A stretch of 64,000 nt of DNA from Leptolyngbyaceae cyanobacterium JSC-12. Its GTDB lineage: Bacteria > Cyanobacteriota > Cyanobacteriia > Leptolyngbyales > Leptolyngbyaceae. The notes beneath the pieces are model-generated. The model had not been told where the DNA came from, did no database searches, and was given only the letters and a program-made list of their open reading frames with translations. Both the position numbers and the translations under genes were made by a program. Position 1 is the stretch's first letter. Every line of letters begins with the position of its first letter. This document shows, piece after piece, positions 54,306 to 62,526 of this stretch. Where the stretch lies: contig CM001633.1 in the NCBI GenBank assembly GCA_000309945.1, positions 5,383,174 to 5,447,173 of the forward strand, read 5' to 3'.

Positions 54306-54376
54306 GATGTGTTCTCAGTTGAAAGAGAGGTAATACAAAATAGGGAAGGTTGAAAGTTAATAGCAAATCTGAAAGG

Positions 54377-55003
54377 CTAGAAATTTTTAGCCGTATGAGT
54401 GATTGGATCAAATTCAAATCGTTTAGAATGATGGGTTTCCCCATATAAGCTGAACGTTACTGTTGGTTCATCCCCAACCGCTTCTACTGAATGAATCGCA
54501 TCTGGCGTGAAGCTGATAATGTCTCCTGGTAATATAATGACTTCGGCTGTTGGCTCAACCCGATTAGGGAACTGCGGATCATCCAATCGCTTCCAAATCG
54601 TGTTTTTCTCTTCTCCTTTCAACACAGCAACAATCCCCCAATTGCCGTGATTATGCACAATGGATCGTGTTCCTGGTAGATACGTCGTGATTTGCACTGT
54701 GAGGGGATAACCAATCTCGTCATACAGCATCATTACCCCACTGCCAGTATCGGGATTCGGTTCTGCGTATTGTGTTTGAATCCAGTAGGAATTGGTGATC
54801 AAACGGCGCACAAGTAACCGTAGCTGAGGGATGCAATCGACTTCAGTGATCGCCGCCTCCAGCACATCTTCCACTTCTGTGAGAAAGCGGTGAAAGCGGT
54901 AAGGAGTACGGAGCAGATCCCATTCTCGTGCTGGTTTGCAAACCTGCCACTGCCCAGCTGCTGTCACCAGCAAATCGCGATACTTCATTGCAGCGTTGAC
55001 CAC
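54377..55003 (-). CDS. cupin / cysteine dioxygenase-like protein
   Basis: 208 residues from GTG 55003, with GAGGAGGA at the end of the upstream gene. The cupin iron-binding motif is IVHNHGNWGIVAVLKGEE (near 116-133) and the later histidine in FTPDAIHSVEAVG. This is the layout of cysteine-dioxygenase-type or related cupins. It could oxidise a thiol or act as a sulfur or oxygen sensor next to nif genes. The substrate is not predictable. ATG 54988 is an alternative start. Confidence 0.78.
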   Translation of the reverse strand: MVNAAMKYRDLLVTAAGQWQVCKPAREWDLLRTPYRFHRFLTEVEDVLEAAITEVDCIPQLRLLVRRLITNSYWIQTQYAEPNPDTGSGVMMLYDEIGYPLTVQITTYLPGTRSIVHNHGNWGIVAVLKGEEKNTIWKRLDDPQFPNRVEPTAEVIILPGDIISFTPDAIHSVEAVGDEPTVTFSLYGETHHSKRFEFDPITHTAKNF

Positions 55004-55008
55004 AGTGG

Positions 55009-55515
55009 TTATTCCTCCTCGTCATCAGGATGAGTCAAAACATGCAAAACAGTGGTTGCCCCAAATTCTCGTTTATCATCCAGTTCGCTCACACGACTTG
55101 TAATAATAGTTGCTGCATCCAGTTCACCCAGGCGTGCCCGAATCAGCCCAGACGCGGCATAGGCATTTAAATATAGGCGAATGACAGGCTCATCTTTCCG
55201 CTGGCTCAAAATTGGTGCTAGCTCATCCCAATCATCAGGGAATGCTTCTAATGCGCTGATTCGCTCCAATACTTGAGTGGCAATTTGTAAGGCAGCCACA
55301 TCATTGTGCTTATAGAAGAAATAGCGATAGGCAGCAACCAGCACATCTAAGGAATGATGCGCGATCGCTAATGCCTGATTGATGTAGAACTGAGATTGTG
55401 CAGTATCCTCCCACGTATTTGCTGCTGCGACCAACAGATGTTTGACCTCTGCTGGCAACTCATACCAGGATAACGTTGGCTCAGGAGTAGGTTTGGGATG
55501 AAAGCAAACTTGCAT
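55009..55515 (-). CDS. TPR-like helical protein of the cnfR-linked operon
   Basis: 168 residues. Helical repeats in the middle (HLLVAAANTWEDTAQSQFYI, ALAIAHHSLDVLVAAYRYFF, DVAALQIATQVLERI) suggest two to three TPR-like hairpins. The end is acidic (HPDDEEE). No catalytic motif. First gene of the leftward operon; its start is about 640 bp from cnfR in the shared control region. I recall similar proteins in other nif clusters but cannot name them. Confidence 0.72.
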   Translation of the reverse strand: MQVCFHPKPTPEPTLSWYELPAEVKHLLVAAANTWEDTAQSQFYINQALAIAHHSLDVLVAAYRYFFYKHNDVAALQIATQVLERISALEAFPDDWDELAPILSQRKDEPVIRLYLNAYAASGLIRARLGELDAATIITSRVSELDDKREFGATTVLHVLTHPDDEEE

Positions 55516-56152
55516 GGGCTAGAAAATATATGTTAAGGGATGGACAACGAGTAGAGCGGTTTCTACTAATCTATTCTCTGCTTATATCAGATGATTTCTC
55601 GGCAATAGCATCAAATTTTTCCCTCAGTTTCACCGACTAATTAAGCTGTACTCAGCTCCTGTAGCTCTTGTATTACCAACGATTTCAGGAATATAAGAGG
55701 GTTCGGCATGAGTATTTTTCTGGTTCAGAAATGAGTTTTTCCGGGAGAGGGGGCTAGTATTTTGCACCACTAAAATGAGTGGCTAGATCTCAAGCAGCAG
55801 CAATGAGTAACGCTAGCTGACATCATTCTAAACTCAAAAATCAGTATAATAAGTTATGAATTGATAACATCTAACTTGTAACAAATAGCACAAAATAGCA
55901 GCAAAAATGCTTACATAGAACACTTCAAATATCAATATTAAAAAAATATTTAATCGCTCAGGTTGAACAAAATAGGTAGGGACTATTACTTATTATTGAA
56001 CACTAAATACATCCAACTCGAAAACTCGGAGTTTCTTTAAGAAAAACCGCTGGTTTAGGCACGAGTAAGGATCGATTTACCTTGGTTAAGGCGTATTGAT
56101 ATTCATGTTGAATGGCGACCAGTTAAGTTTGTAATCAACCATTGAAAATTAT
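55516..56152. promoter_or_regulatory. divergent control region of cnfR and the cupin operon
   Basis: 637 bp without a gene. Contains GCTGTACTCAGC at 55645-55656 (inverse of GCTGAGTACAGC), ATGAGTATTT at 55708-55717, GCTAGTATTTT near 55753 and ATGAGTAAC near 55804. The first two match motifs of the nifP-nifB region. Very AT-rich at 55850-56050. It must contain promoters in both directions. Confidence 0.65.
55645..55656 (-). promoter_or_regulatory. putative CnfR-type operator upstream of cnfR
   Basis: On the minus strand GCTGAGTACAGC, matching GTTGAGTACAGC of the nifB leader at 11 of 12 bases. Located about 130 bp from the cupin operon start and 500 bp from cnfR, so it more likely serves the cupin operon. 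Confidence 0.5.
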
Positions 56153-57760
56153 ATGGCGTATACCATTACAAACCGCTGCACACAGTGTGGAGATTGCGTT
56201 CCCCAATGCCCAAAGGATGCAATTAAGCAGGAAGGAGGGGAATATTGGATCGATCCCATGTTATGCGATGACTGTAAAGATTACGCCCCTAAGCCGCAAT
56301 GCGTTACAGTTTGCCCAATCGATTTGCCACCCATGCCCTTGCAAGCAAAGAAAGGGCGTTGCAAAACGGCTAACCGATCTCATGCCAGCCCTAATCTATT
56401 TGCGAATGGCAAAACAAACCCATTTGCATCAGCGATTGTTGTCTGGGAAGCATGTAATGTCTTAGCCCAGCGACAATCATTGCCGTGGAAGATAGATGAG
56501 ACAGGACGGCTTTGCTATGAGCGACAGGTAAAAGGCGGACGGGGTACGATCGCTTTTCATCTTGCCGATTTACCTACTTCGGAACCTCTCACCATTCTGG
56601 ATAACAAAGCAGCTCAGGCTGAACTTGCCAGTTGGGATGTGCGGGCAGCCTGTCTCCATTTAATTTATGCCGCTCATGCTATTGCACTGGAGCAACCCTG
56701 GGAACAGGAATTTGTAATCACAGATCAGCAAATTGAACGCTATTTAGGATTAGACAAACGCAAAGACCTGAATAAACTGGCTAAACTAACTTTAATTAAA
56801 GATCTTGCTCAACAGCCTTGCAAATTACAACTGGATATTGATTGGTTTCAACAGGGGCGAGTACAGGCATTTTCACTTAAACAAAGTCGTCTCTGGAATC
56901 TTTTGGAGGTACAACATCATTTTCAAGAAGATGAGTTAGGCTGTAAACACTTAACTGGACTCACGTTTAGAATTCAACCTGGTGATTGGTCAAAATATTT
57001 TCTCAATCAACGCGGAGCTAAGCAAGGAACTGCTTTTTATCAATACAGCACACTACCTAAATCTCTTCTTTTAACTATCACGAGTATTTGGCAGCAACAT
57101 GAGGGAGCATCCCGTATGCTGCTATGGTTATTGTTCAAAACAAAAATGGGGAATGAGCAACGTCTAACGGTTCCAACCCTGATGCGCATAGCCTATGGCG
57201 AGGCAAAACTGTTGCAGGCTGCATCTCGCCGAGAGGAACGTAAACGTTTGCTGCGAACGTTTGAGAGCGATCTAGAAGCATTAAATCACTATGGGCTAAA
57301 ACCGGTTTTTGATCCAGTTACTTATCCACCAGTGATTCAACCACTCTGGGCAAAGTTAGCAGACTTACCAGACGATGCTGAAGCTGCCCTGGAGTTTTGG
57401 ATGAAGGATGGTAGTAGCCGCGATCGCCTAACTGATGCTGCGCCACGTGATAAGTGGAATCAATTGATGCAAGCTCGATTATTATGTTTTGAGTTGCCAG
57501 AAGGTTGGGAAACTCAATCTCCTAAAGCAGCCCAAAAGAAGTTCCGGAAGGCTCAACGGAGAGATGCCTCTCATGCGCGATCGCCGCTTTCAAGAGAGCA
57601 AATCATTGCAGCCAGAAAAAGCTTGCAGTTAAGCCAGAGAGATTTAGCAAACCATGTAGGTAAAAGCCAGAGTTGGGTTCGCGATATCGAAAGCGGTCGT
57701 CTTCAGGTAAGTTTTAAGGATCAACAAATTCTCTTAAAAGTGTTGGGTGTAAATTTGTGA
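56153..57760 (+). CDS. cnfR: CnfR, Fe-S transcription activator of nif genes
   Basis: 535 residues. Activates nif genes under low oxygen in L. boryana; PatB is the heterocyst counterpart and ChlR a paralogue. N-terminal ferredoxin-like part has two cluster motifs: CTQCGDCVPQCPKDAI at 8-23 and CDDCKDYAPKPQCVTVCP near 40-57. The large middle region has no known catalytic motif. The C-terminal helix-turn-helix is visible as LQLSQRDLANHVGKSQSWVR with DIESGRLQVS (about 486-520). The oxygen-labile clusters would sense oxygen. Good ATG; isolated gene. Confidence 0.93.
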   Translation: MAYTITNRCTQCGDCVPQCPKDAIKQEGGEYWIDPMLCDDCKDYAPKPQCVTVCPIDLPPMPLQAKKGRCKTANRSHASPNLFANGKTNPFASAIVVWEACNVLAQRQSLPWKIDETGRLCYERQVKGGRGTIAFHLADLPTSEPLTILDNKAAQAELASWDVRAACLHLIYAAHAIALEQPWEQEFVITDQQIERYLGLDKRKDLNKLAKLTLIKDLAQQPCKLQLDIDWFQQGRVQAFSLKQSRLWNLLEVQHHFQEDELGCKHLTGLTFRIQPGDWSKYFLNQRGAKQGTAFYQYSTLPKSLLLTITSIWQQHEGASRMLLWLLFKTKMGNEQRLTVPTLMRIAYGEAKLLQAASRREERKRLLRTFESDLEALNHYGLKPVFDPVTYPPVIQPLWAKLADLPDDAEAALEFWMKDGSSRDRLTDAAPRDKWNQLMQARLLCFELPEGWETQSPKAAQKKFRKAQRRDASHARSPLSREQIIAARKSLQLSQRDLANHVGKSQSWVRDIESGRLQVSFKDQQILLKVLGVNL

Positions 57761-58113
57761 TACAAGCAGCTAGGATGAACGATTCATGGCACTCAAAATG
57801 CAGACGATATGATAGTGATTGCTTTATCTCCTGAATTTTACATGAGTGCTGTATTCAGTTGAATGTGAAAATGTTTTAGCTCATCAGGGAGATGATTATC
57901 AGGCGTTAATGAATTGAGGAAAAACTTTTTTGATTCTTTGTGAAGGAAAATCTTCTGATCCCACCCGTTTTCAAGTGTAAAGATTATCCGATCTTGAAAA
58001 TCGCTCAGAAACAATCCCAGTCAAAGTTATGTGAATAGCCATTGTTTGACCTCAAGTTCCAGTAAAATAACTACTCCAAATACCTAAATTTTCCATATTA
58101 CAAATGAGGAGTT
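57761..58113. other. 353-bp spacer after cnfR, no gene seen
   Basis: AT-rich with stops in all frames. TTTTCAAG (57968-57975) pairs with CTTGAAAA (57993-58000) around a 17-base loop, but there is no U tract, so a terminator is doubtful. Confidence 0.4.
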
Positions 58114-58398
58114 TTATCGGCTACCGGCACCTGCTGCAATGTGATCTTGAGATTTTGGCGAAACCCCATCGGAACCAATCGCTTCTCCTTCCATAAAAGA
58201 ACGCAACATCCATGCCATTTCTTCATGTTGCTCCATTAATCCAGTCAAAAAATCAGCCGTTCCCTCATCGTGGAATTCTTCACTGCTTTGATCCACATGT
58301 TCTCGCAATGCCCGAATAATTAACTCGTGGTTTTCTTGTATGAATTTTGGGAGTCGTGGCTGATAGTCAGTTTCGTGAAAAATCTCCAGGCTTACCAG
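58114..58398 (-). pseudogene. 5'-truncated dps gene
   Basis: The minus-strand frame reads EIFHETDYQPRLPKFIQENH followed by ELIIRALREHVDQSSEEF and TADFLTGLMEQHEEMAWMLR, which is the C-terminal half of a Dps ferritin-like protein. The N-terminal half, with the first ferroxidase ligands, is missing; a stop closes the frame just upstream, and the sequence runs into the end of a response-regulator gene. It differs from the intact dps of the nif operon. Confidence 0.8.
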
Positions 58399-58399
58399 A

Positions 58400-58416
58400 C
58401 CTTATTCGGAATAAGG
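58400..58416. repeat. 17-bp palindrome at the response regulator/dps junction
   Basis: CCTTATTC, one central G, then GAATAAGG. It covers the response-regulator stop codon and lies where the dps remnant begins. Confidence 0.75.
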
Positions 58417-58868
58417 ACGAGTTGTTTCATGCGGTTGCAGAGGCAATTCACAGAGCGCCCAGTATTTATTCAGAGTTGCCACTACCTCTGCGAAGTTAAC
58501 AAACGTCACAGGTTTGAGAATGTACCCGGCGACGTTCAGGTTGTAGGCTTCGATGCGATCGCGATCCTGGTTAGAGGTTGTTAGCACAATTACTGGCGTT
58601 GCTTTGAGAATTGGGTCAGCTCGTAGCTCTTGCAAAAACTCCAGTCCACCCATCCGAGGCATATTTAGATCGAGCAATATAATTCGGCGGCTGGCGGGAA
58701 TGGCTAGCATCTCGCTGTTTTGCCCGCGCAGTGCTTCTAGCGCTTCCAGACCATTGCTTACTACGTAGAGGGGATTAGTGATGTTGTTTTTTTGAATGCC
58801 CGGCGGACATTCATAATGTCAACCTCATCATCTTCCACCAAGAGAATATTTATGATCTTGTCGCCCAT
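58402..58868 (-). pseudogene. CheY-like response regulator (Rcp1-type), frameshifted
   Basis: Start ATG 58868 reads KIINILLVEDDEVDIMNVRR, the receiver-domain acidic pocket. The frame then breaks at a run of seven T on the plus strand (58787-58793). One extra base would continue as NPLYVVSNGLEALEALRGQN and join IILLDLNMPRMGGLEFLQEL (phospho-acceptor Asp) and the LKPV lysine motif. Apart from the shift all key residues are present, so it is a recent inactivation, a sequencing error in a homopolymer, or programmed slippage. Confidence 0.8.
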
Positions 58869-58979
58869 GGTATTTGAATTGTCCGAATTTGTTTATTTTT
58901 TGTAATATCACCACATAGTGTATTGGAGGCTACTGCCAATATGCCTCAACCAAAAGAATGAGCAGGGCTGAAAGAGTTC

Positions 58980-60191
58980 TTACCGGCAAAACGTCTCCAC
59001 GCAGCGGACAAAAATTTCCACTCCCATTCCAAGTGCAGTTTCATCAAAGTCAAATCGCGGATGATGGTGGGGATAAGCAAGCCCTCTTGCAGCATTGGCA
59101 GAACCTAGAAAGAAATAGCAACCCGGTACCTCTTGCAGAAAGAACGACATATCCTCGCCGCCCATTGTTTGACATTCTGGCACTACTCCCAATGGCGATT
59201 CCACAACATTTTCGGCAACAGAGCGTACCAGATTCGCGATCGCCCCATCGTTGATTACGGGTGGATACAGTGCCCAATATTTCAAGTCATAGGTTGCACC
59301 ATGCGCATCGCAAATCCCTTTGATAATCTGTTCCATGCGGGAACCAAAGTACCCTTGGTAAATTGGATTAAAATAGCGAACTGTGCCAGCCAGATGAGCT
59401 GTATCAGCAATCACGTTATGGGCAGTCCCAGCATGAAATTCACCCACAGTAACCACAGCTGAATCGATCGGGTTTACATTCCGCGCCACAATCGTTTGCA
59501 GAGCGTTTACTATCTGCGCCCCCACAACCACCGAGTCAACCGTTTGCTGCGGAATAGCTCCGTGCCCTCCTTTGCCCTGAATCGTCAAATCAAAACATTC
59601 GACCGCTGCCATTAGCGCCCCCGTCCGAACGCCAACCGTTCCCAATGGCAGCACATTCCACAAATGTAATCCAATAATTGCTTCTACATCAGGATTCTTT
59701 AAAACGCCTGCTTTAATCATGGGTTCTGCTCCACCGAGTCCTTCTTCCGCAGGCTGAAAGATAATTTTGACCGTTCCAGCAAAATCGTCTTGATGTCGCG
59801 AGAGGTAATATGCAGTTGCCAAGGCGATCGCTGTATGTCCATCATGCCCACAAGCATGCATCACGCCGTCATGTTGAGATTTATAAGGAACATCATTTTC
59901 CTCTTGAATTGGCAGTGCATCCATATCCGCCCGAATCGCAAATACCCGTCCAGGACGAGACCCCGCAATGCTGGCTAAAATGCCAGTTTCGGCAATACCG
60001 GTTTTATGAGAAATCCCCCATTCCTGCAATTTATGCGCTACAAATTCAGAAGTAAGGAACTCACGAAATCCTAGTTCTGGCTTTTGATGGAGCGATCGCC
60101 GCCAGGCAACAATCTCAGGCTGCAATGTCCGAATCTCCGCTCGAATTCGCGATTTATCTACAAAAAGAGGATTTAGAGGAGTTGAAACCAT
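58980..60191 (-). CDS. M20-family amidohydrolase (hippurate/IAA-amino acid hydrolase type)
   Basis: 403 residues. Metal-binding motifs: ACGHDGHTAIALATAYYLSR near 111-130, the catalytic EEGLGGAEPMIKAG near 145-158, and the C-terminal PHHHPRFDFDETALGMG near 375-391. A dimerisation domain sits in the middle (GKGGHGAIPQQTVDSVV). Hydrolyses N-acyl amino acids; the physiological substrate is unknown. Full length, clear ATG. Confidence 0.92.
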   Translation of the reverse strand: MVSTPLNPLFVDKSRIRAEIRTLQPEIVAWRRSLHQKPELGFREFLTSEFVAHKLQEWGISHKTGIAETGILASIAGSRPGRVFAIRADMDALPIQEENDVPYKSQHDGVMHACGHDGHTAIALATAYYLSRHQDDFAGTVKIIFQPAEEGLGGAEPMIKAGVLKNPDVEAIIGLHLWNVLPLGTVGVRTGALMAAVECFDLTIQGKGGHGAIPQQTVDSVVVGAQIVNALQTIVARNVNPIDSAVVTVGEFHAGTAHNVIADTAHLAGTVRYFNPIYQGYFGSRMEQIIKGICDAHGATYDLKYWALYPPVINDGAIANLVRSVAENVVESPLGVVPECQTMGGEDMSFFLQEVPGCYFFLGSANAARGLAYPHHHPRFDFDETALGMGVEIFVRCVETFCR

Positions 60192-60311
60192 AGTAATAAG
60201 GAGTCTTTTCTTGGAATAGTGGGCATCCTTTATCTAGACTAGCGACTTAAAAGCTCTTACTTGACAAAAAATTTTGTAATCTCTTAAAAAAGACAGATTC
60301 ATTAAGATCTC

Positions 60312-60917
60312 ATGACTGCGTCGTTTTCTCTCCCTTCTGGATGCATCATTCGCCCAGCCCAAGCAACTGATAGAACTACAATTCGCAACTTGCTGACCCA
60401 GTTTAGACAAGAGATCCTGCCTCCTGTTTCCCAAGCTGAATGGACAATGCGAATTGTAGCAGTAGGCTTACTCGGCGGTGTTGGAATTCATTTGGGGTTG
60501 ACATTAGGATTGCAAAGTCTGTGGAATTTACTGTGGGGGCCAGGGGTTGTGGTTGGATTAGGCATCTTAACTGCGGCATTTGTCAACTGGCAAGGGGAGT
60601 GGGAAAACTTTTGGGTAATTGAATATCATAATCAACTAGTTGCTTGTGCCAAATTGAGACAACACCAGCGCTATTCCCTCCTGCATGATGTGTACGTCCT
60701 TCCAGAGTGGCGCAGCCAAGGCTTGGGGTCTTTTCTAGTTGCGCACTTGGGTGAACAGGCAAATAAGCCGCTTTATCTCACTTGTTTACCTAAGTTAACT
60801 CAGTTTTATATGCGGTTAGGGTTCAGGCCTGTTTCTACTAAAACATTGTCGCCTCTAATTCAGTATGATCTGGGTATTCCAGGAAGGATGGAAGTAATTC
60901 CTTTAGTTCTCAGATAA
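60312..60917 (+). CDS. GNAT-family N-acetyltransferase with membrane insertion
   Basis: 201 residues. The N-terminal beta strand and helix (CIIRPAQATDRTTIRNLL) are followed by two hydrophobic segments (VAVGLLGGVGIHLGLTLGL at about 47-65 and LLWGPGVVVGLGILTAAFV at about 73-91). The catalytic part resumes with VIEYHNQLVACAKLRQHQ and the acetyl-CoA motif VLPEWRSQGLGSFLVAHL (near 132-149). The insertion would anchor the enzyme to a membrane. Target unknown. Confidence 0.85.
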   Translation: MTASFSLPSGCIIRPAQATDRTTIRNLLTQFRQEILPPVSQAEWTMRIVAVGLLGGVGIHLGLTLGLQSLWNLLWGPGVVVGLGILTAAFVNWQGEWENFWVIEYHNQLVACAKLRQHQRYSLLHDVYVLPEWRSQGLGSFLVAHLGEQANKPLYLTCLPKLTQFYMRLGFRPVSTKTLSPLIQYDLGIPGRMEVIPLVLR

Positions 60918-60983
60918 AGGCGATCGCTCCATTTAAGCACCAACTCAGTTAGCCAATTAATAAATAATCAATAACCAAACAAC

Positions 60984-61013
60984 TAAAAAACAGGCACCAT
61001 TGATTGCCTGTTT
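60984..61013. terminator. terminator between convergent genes
   Basis: AACAGGCA (60989-60996) pairs with TGCCTGTT (61005-61012) around an 8-base loop. On the minus strand six T follow the stem, so it best serves the leftward HHE-like remnant; on the plus strand only three T follow. Confidence 0.7.
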
Positions 61014-61052
61014 AAGTTAAGAGATTTTGCACCAGTATATGGTCAGAACTAT

Positions 61053-61255
61053 CTATACTACGGCTTTAGTCTGAAGTTGAGTGATGACTGTTTCAAGACA
61101 CCTAAGTTTTTTTGACCATCTTCTAATATGCTCTGTAAGCGATCGCGAATTTCTTCGTTCTAACATTCTTGAATAAACTGCTGTTCATTCCCGATTAGTA
61201 AGTTTTGCACCACTTGCATATCGGCTAGTTTTTCAGCGTTGTTGGTGATAGCCAT
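61053..61255 (-). pseudogene. broken HHE/ferritin-like gene fragment
   Basis: The minus-strand reading from ATG 61255 gives NAEKLADMQVVQNLLIGNEQ with QFIQEC, then a TAG stop, then EEIRDRLQSILEDGQKNLGV. One base shift gives ETVITQLQTKAVV and a stop at 61053-61055. It resembles the N-terminal region of a cyanobacterial HHE-domain or bacterioferritin-like protein, by memory only. One stop and one shift make it a pseudogene. Confidence 0.6.
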
Positions 61256-61285
61256 AGAGATACACTGGTTGTATCTCTATGGCTA
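61249..61285. repeat. 15-bp inverted repeat at the end of the hybrid kinase gene
   Basis: TAGCCATAGAGATAC (61249-61263) and GTATCTCTATGGCTA (61271-61285) are exact reverse complements around ACTGGTT. It covers the kinase stop codon and the start codon of the HHE-like remnant. No T tract follows, so it is not a standard terminator. Confidence 0.85.
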
Positions 61286-62422
61286 ACTGGAGGGTTTCAT
61301 CGGCAAATATATAGTGAACACGCTGCCTTTTCCAACTTCAGACTCAACCCTGATCGTCCCCTGGTGTGCTTCCACAATCCGGCGCGAAAGGTATAACCCT
61401 AAACCACTGTCCGCTTTACGATTTCGCCCTTGACGAAACCGTTCGAAAATAACAGCTTGATCTTCAGGTGTAATGCCTGAACCAGTGTCACGCACCGAAA
61501 TAGCAACCCACTCATTTGATTTTGATGAGGTAATCCAATCCTTGGGCGGTGCCTTGAGAATAGATACATTAATTGAGCCTTTATCTGTAAATTTAATTGC
61601 ATTACCAATCAAGTTAGAAAGTACCCGGCGGAGTTCTAAACGATCAGCAAATATCTGAATTTCGTTCTCTGATTCAGGATTTGAAGGAGCCATTAATACG
61701 ATGACCAGTTCTTTCTCATGTGCAAGAGGATTTAACTCTTGCACAATTTCCTGACAGATTTTCCGCACATTACAGGATACTAAGGTTAGTTTCTTTTGCC
61801 CTGCTTCGTGACGATACTCTTCTAAAAGAGTATTCACCATTTGCAAAAGATTTTGATTATTCCGAATCACAACGGCGATCGCATCTTTCATTTCATCAGA
61901 AAGTGGGCAATAAGCTTCTTGCAAAAAGAGATGTAACATGCGATCGGCAGCTACTAATGGAATTCGTAGATCATGAGTTAATCGAGAGACAAAATCTTCC
62001 CGCTGTCGAATCATTTCCTCTCGCTCATCAATACTATGTTTCAAACGCAACAGCGAACGTACCCGTGCAAGTAGTTCATCTGTATCAAACGGTTTTCGAA
62101 TAAAATCATCAGCACCTGCATCCAACCCTTCAACTGCGCTGGATTGATCATGAGCGGTCACCAATAAAATCGGGATATAGGATAGCGTTTCGTTTTGGCG
62201 AATCCGGCGAGTCACTTCATGACCATGCAATTCAGGCATCATTACATCTAACAGCACTAAGTTAGGGGGGTCTCGCTCAATTGCTGCGAGTGCTTTCAAT
62301 CCATCGGTTGCCAGATCAATTCGATACCCCTCATCTTCTAAGATGCTTTCAATCAAAACCAAATTGTCATAAATATCATCAACTACCAGAATATGGTCTA
62401 CATGGTTTTTATGAACTGCCAT
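61283..62422 (-). CDS. receiver-histidine kinase hybrid
   Basis: 379 residues from ATG 62422; the frame is open to 62518 and ATG 62464 is another choice. An N-terminal receiver domain (HILVVDDIYDNLVLIESILE, phospho-Asp in LVLLDVMMPE, lysine in RKPF) is followed by HisKA with DFVSRLTHDLRIPLVAADRM (phospho-His) and an ATPase domain with DTGSGITPED and DSGLGLYLSRR. Soluble; no sensor domain, so it must receive signals through the receiver. Located 104 bp after the next hybrid kinase. Confidence 0.9.
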   Translation of the reverse strand: MAVHKNHVDHILVVDDIYDNLVLIESILEDEGYRIDLATDGLKALAAIERDPPNLVLLDVMMPELHGHEVTRRIRQNETLSYIPILLVTAHDQSSAVEGLDAGADDFIRKPFDTDELLARVRSLLRLKHSIDEREEMIRQREDFVSRLTHDLRIPLVAADRMLHLFLQEAYCPLSDEMKDAIAVVIRNNQNLLQMVNTLLEEYRHEAGQKKLTLVSCNVRKICQEIVQELNPLAHEKELVIVLMAPSNPESENEIQIFADRLELRRVLSNLIGNAIKFTDKGSINVSILKAPPKDWITSSKSNEWVAISVRDTGSGITPEDQAVIFERFRQGRNRKADSGLGLYLSRRIVEAHQGTIRVESEVGKGSVFTIYLPMKPSS

Positions 62423-62526
62423 AACAAAAGAGTACTGCCTGACAACGCAATCTACTCTATTCATCCTATTTCTAGAGTAGTAAAGTTTGCTCTGTCGCAA
62501 GGGTGAATTTTGATACAAATCCTTGT

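Noticed and set aside
57968-58000. 8-bp stem hairpin after cnfR as terminator
   Set aside because: No U tract follows and it is more than 200 bp from the stop.
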